Positions 7,522-9,049 of a stretch of DNA of 9,049 bases are shown piece after piece. The notes beneath the pieces are model-generated. The model did not search any database, was not told the origin of the DNA, and worked only from the letters and a program-made list of their open reading frames with translations. Both the position numbers and the translations under genes were made by a program. Source of the DNA: a bacterium (GTDB lineage Bacteria; Desulfobacterota; DSWW01); assembly GCA_030609865.1 (NCBI GenBank), contig JAUWSZ010000055.1, forward strand, positions 1-9,049, written 5' to 3'. Every line of letters starts with the position of its first letter. Position 1 is the stretch's first letter.

Positions 7522-9049
7522 CAGGCAACCTCCAGGTCGTCACGCAGCTTCTGGATCTCGGCCAGTCGAGCATAGAGCCCTCCCGACTCGAGGAGTTCTT
7601 CGTGGGTGCCCTGCTCGAGGATCGTGCCCTGATCCATCACATAGACGTGATCCGCCTCGCCGGCCGTTGCGATCCGGTGGGTGATCAGCAACACGGTCCT
7701 GCCGGCAAGCCGCTCACGCAGGTGGGAGAGGATCCGCTCCTCGGTCTTCAGGTCCACGGCGGAAAGGGAGTCGTCGAGGATCAGGACCGGCGTGTCGTAC
7801 ACGAGAAGCCTCGCGATGGCGGCCCGCTGTCTCTGGCCTCCGGAGAGCGTGATCCCGCGCTCACCGACCGGGGTATCGTAGCCTCTGGGGAATTCCTCCA
7901 GGTCCCTGGTGAGTTCCGCGTGTTCCGCAGCTTGCACGACCTTGTCGAACTCCACATCCGGCCTACCGAATCGTATGTTTTCTCCCAGGCTCAGCGAGAA
8001 CAGGAAGGATTCCTGCGTTGCCAGCCCGACGTTGTTCCGAAGGTCGGCCAGGGGGATGGAGGTCATGTCCACGCCGCCGATGCTGAGCGTCCCGGGGGGA
8101 GGATTGTCCAGCCGGGCGATCAACCGCGCAAGGGTCGTCTTCCCGCAGCCGGTGGGGCCGACCAGGGCCGTGAACCGGCCCCCCTCGATACGCATGGTAA
8201 CGTCGCGGAGCACTTCCGGGATCTCCCGCCCGTCCCCCTCATTCGCATCGGGGGGGTACCCCCAGGTAAGGCCCCGGATTTCGATTCCCTGCTTCCAGAA
8301 ATCTCTGCTCCCCCAGGGCTCTCCCCTCACCTTGATCAGCCCCTCCGGGTCGGTCGGCTCGGCCAGAATCTCCTCGATGCGGCTCATGGCCCCCATTCCC
8401 CTCTGCCAGACGCTCAGAAGAAAACCGAAGGCCATGGTGGGCCAAACCATCATGCCGAGATAGACGTTGAAGGCCACGAGCTCGCCCTTGGTCAGCCGGC
8501 CGTGTACGATCTCCCAGCCACCGTAAGCCAGAAGAATGAGTTCGCTCAGGCCGATCACCGCGGCCATGATGTTGAAGAGGATGTTTCGTGTGAGCGCCAG
8601 CTTCACGCCCTTTGCCAGGTACCGCCGGCTCATCCGACGCATCTTCTCGGTCTCGTGCTCTTCCAGGGCATAGGACTTCACGACCTGGATGGCGCTGAAA
8701 TTCTCCTGGCATGCCGCACTGATATCCCCCAGAGTGGCCTGCACCTGCTGGGTCAGGTCGAACATGCGTCTCGAGTACCCGCGCACGCTGAGAATGACGA
8801 TCGGGTAGATGGCGAGAACGGCCGGGGTCAGGCGGAGATTGATCGTCGCCATGACCACGATCGCCATCACGAAGAGGATGGGGGTGTTCATCAGGTGGAG
8901 AAGGCCGAAACCGAACAACAGGCGGACCGAGCCCAGGTCGTTCGTCGCCCGGCTCACCAGGTCCCCCACCGGCCGGCGGGCAAAAACACGCGAATGCATA
9001 CGCTGCATGTGCTCGAACAGGGCCTTGCGCAGCTCGTACTCGATCACCC
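7521..9049 (-). CDS. ABC exporter half-transporter, MdlA-like subunit (LSGGQ, Walker B Asp), 5' end outside window
   Basis: A 508-residue visible part of an ABC exporter subunit, the partner of the gene at 5701-7521. The GTG codon at 9047 is very likely an internal Val: family members have roughly 75-100 residues (TM1-TM2) before this point, and the visible part begins in the TM2/TM3 linker (RRPVGDLVSRATND). The open frame reaches the window edge. Numbered from position 9047: Walker A GPTGCGKT 297-304, Q-loop Q345, canonical LSGGQ 401-405, Walker B VLILDD 421-426, D-loop SAVD 429-432 and H-loop H457. D426 (codon 7772-7770) replaces the catalytic Glu. In the heterodimer, this Walker A/B pairs with the ISHGE of the downstream subunit to form the weak site. 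Its LSGGQ serves the active site. E. coli MdlA has the same LILDD pattern by memory. The exported substrate is unknown. Confidence 0.93.
   Translation of the reverse strand, partial: VIEYELRKALFEHMQRMHSRVFARRPVGDLVSRATNDLGSVRLLFGFGLLHLMNTPILFVMAIVVMATINLRLTPAVLAIYPIVILSVRGYSRRMFDLTQQVQATLGDISAACQENFSAIQVVKSYALEEHETEKMRRMSRRYLAKGVKLALTRNILFNIMAAVIGLSELILLAYGGWEIVHGRLTKGELVAFNVYLGMMVWPTMAFGFLLSVWQRGMGAMSRIEEILAEPTDPEGLIKVRGEPWGSRDFWKQGIEIRGLTWGYPPDANEGDGREIPEVLRDVTMRIEGGRFTALVGPTGCGKTTLARLIARLDNPPPGTLSIGGVDMTSIPLADLRNNVGLATQESFLFSLSLGENIRFGRPDVEFDKVVQAAEHAELTRDLEEFPRGYDTPVGERGITLSGGQRQRAAIARLLVYDTPVLILDDSLSAVDLKTEERILSHLRERLAGRTVLLITHRIATAGEADHVYVMDQGTILEQGTHEELLESGGLYARLAEIQKLRDDLEVA
7529..7533 (-). 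promoter_or_regulatory. GGAGG ribosome binding site inside the upstream ABC gene
   Basis: The last codons of the MdlA-like gene carry GGAGG, 7 bases before the ATG of the MdlB-like gene on the minus strand (GGAGGTTGCCTGATG). Together with the TGATG stop/start overlap this supports coupled, near-equimolar synthesis of the two exporter subunits. Confidence 0.75.

Noticed and set aside
6454..7575. 373-codon plus-strand frame opposite the MdlB-like gene
   Set aside because: Its composition (heavy in His, Glu, Gln, Asp) is that of an antisense shadow of a transmembrane-coding gene. No domain or ribosome site supports it.
9045..9047. GTG at the window edge as the true start of the MdlA-like gene
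   Set aside because: It falls inside the TM2-TM3 linker of the exporter fold, so the start and the first helices must lie beyond the window.

Overview
The window reads as an ordinary bacterial chromosomal segment, G+C-rich in its genes, with A+T-rich patches between some of them. All five supported genes lie on the minus strand, so transcription runs from position 9049 towards position 1. The gene content is a heterodimeric ABC exporter, a hybrid-free multi-PAS sensor kinase, a dicarboxylate/amino-acid symporter and a HEAT-LysM envelope protein. This fits a free-living Gram-negative bacterium. A deltaproteobacterium-like (Desulfobacterota) source is my guess from gene style only; no marker gene in the window decides the taxonomy.

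Layout in transcription order. (1) 9049-7521: the first half of a two-gene ABC exporter, cut by the window edge, so its first membrane helices are missing. (2) 7521-5701: its partner, starting inside the stop codon of the first gene (TGATG overlap). The two nucleotide-binding domains are complementary. The upstream subunit has a canonical LSGGQ but Asp in place of the Walker B catalytic Glu. The downstream subunit has the Glu but a degraded ISHGE signature. This is the pattern of MdlA/MdlB-type exporters with one weak and one active ATP site. (3) A 116-base A+T-rich gap, then 5584-2876: a 902-residue sensor histidine kinase (seven-helix membrane domain, three PAS domains, HisKA, HATPase), starting at TTG behind a strong Shine-Dalgarno. 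No response regulator is in the window. (4) A 162-base gap with a candidate sigma-70 promoter, then 2713-1478: a DAACS/SLC1-type symporter with the acidic-substrate arginine. (5) Nine bases later, 1468-59: an exported protein with PBS-type HEAT repeats and three LysM domains. Two of these LysM domains are almost identical at the DNA level.

The ABC pair is one translationally coupled unit, and the symporter and HEAT-LysM genes form a second. The kinase sits between them and could belong to either transcription unit or stand alone. Nothing in the sequence ties its signal to either neighbour. Positions 1-58, downstream of the last gene, hold no recognisable gene or terminator. I found no RNA genes, mobile elements or CRISPR arrays. 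I see no clearly new system. The most notable points are the complementary ATP-site asymmetry, the HEAT-LysM fusion with its recent LysM duplication, the arginine-lacking symporter site and the TTG start.
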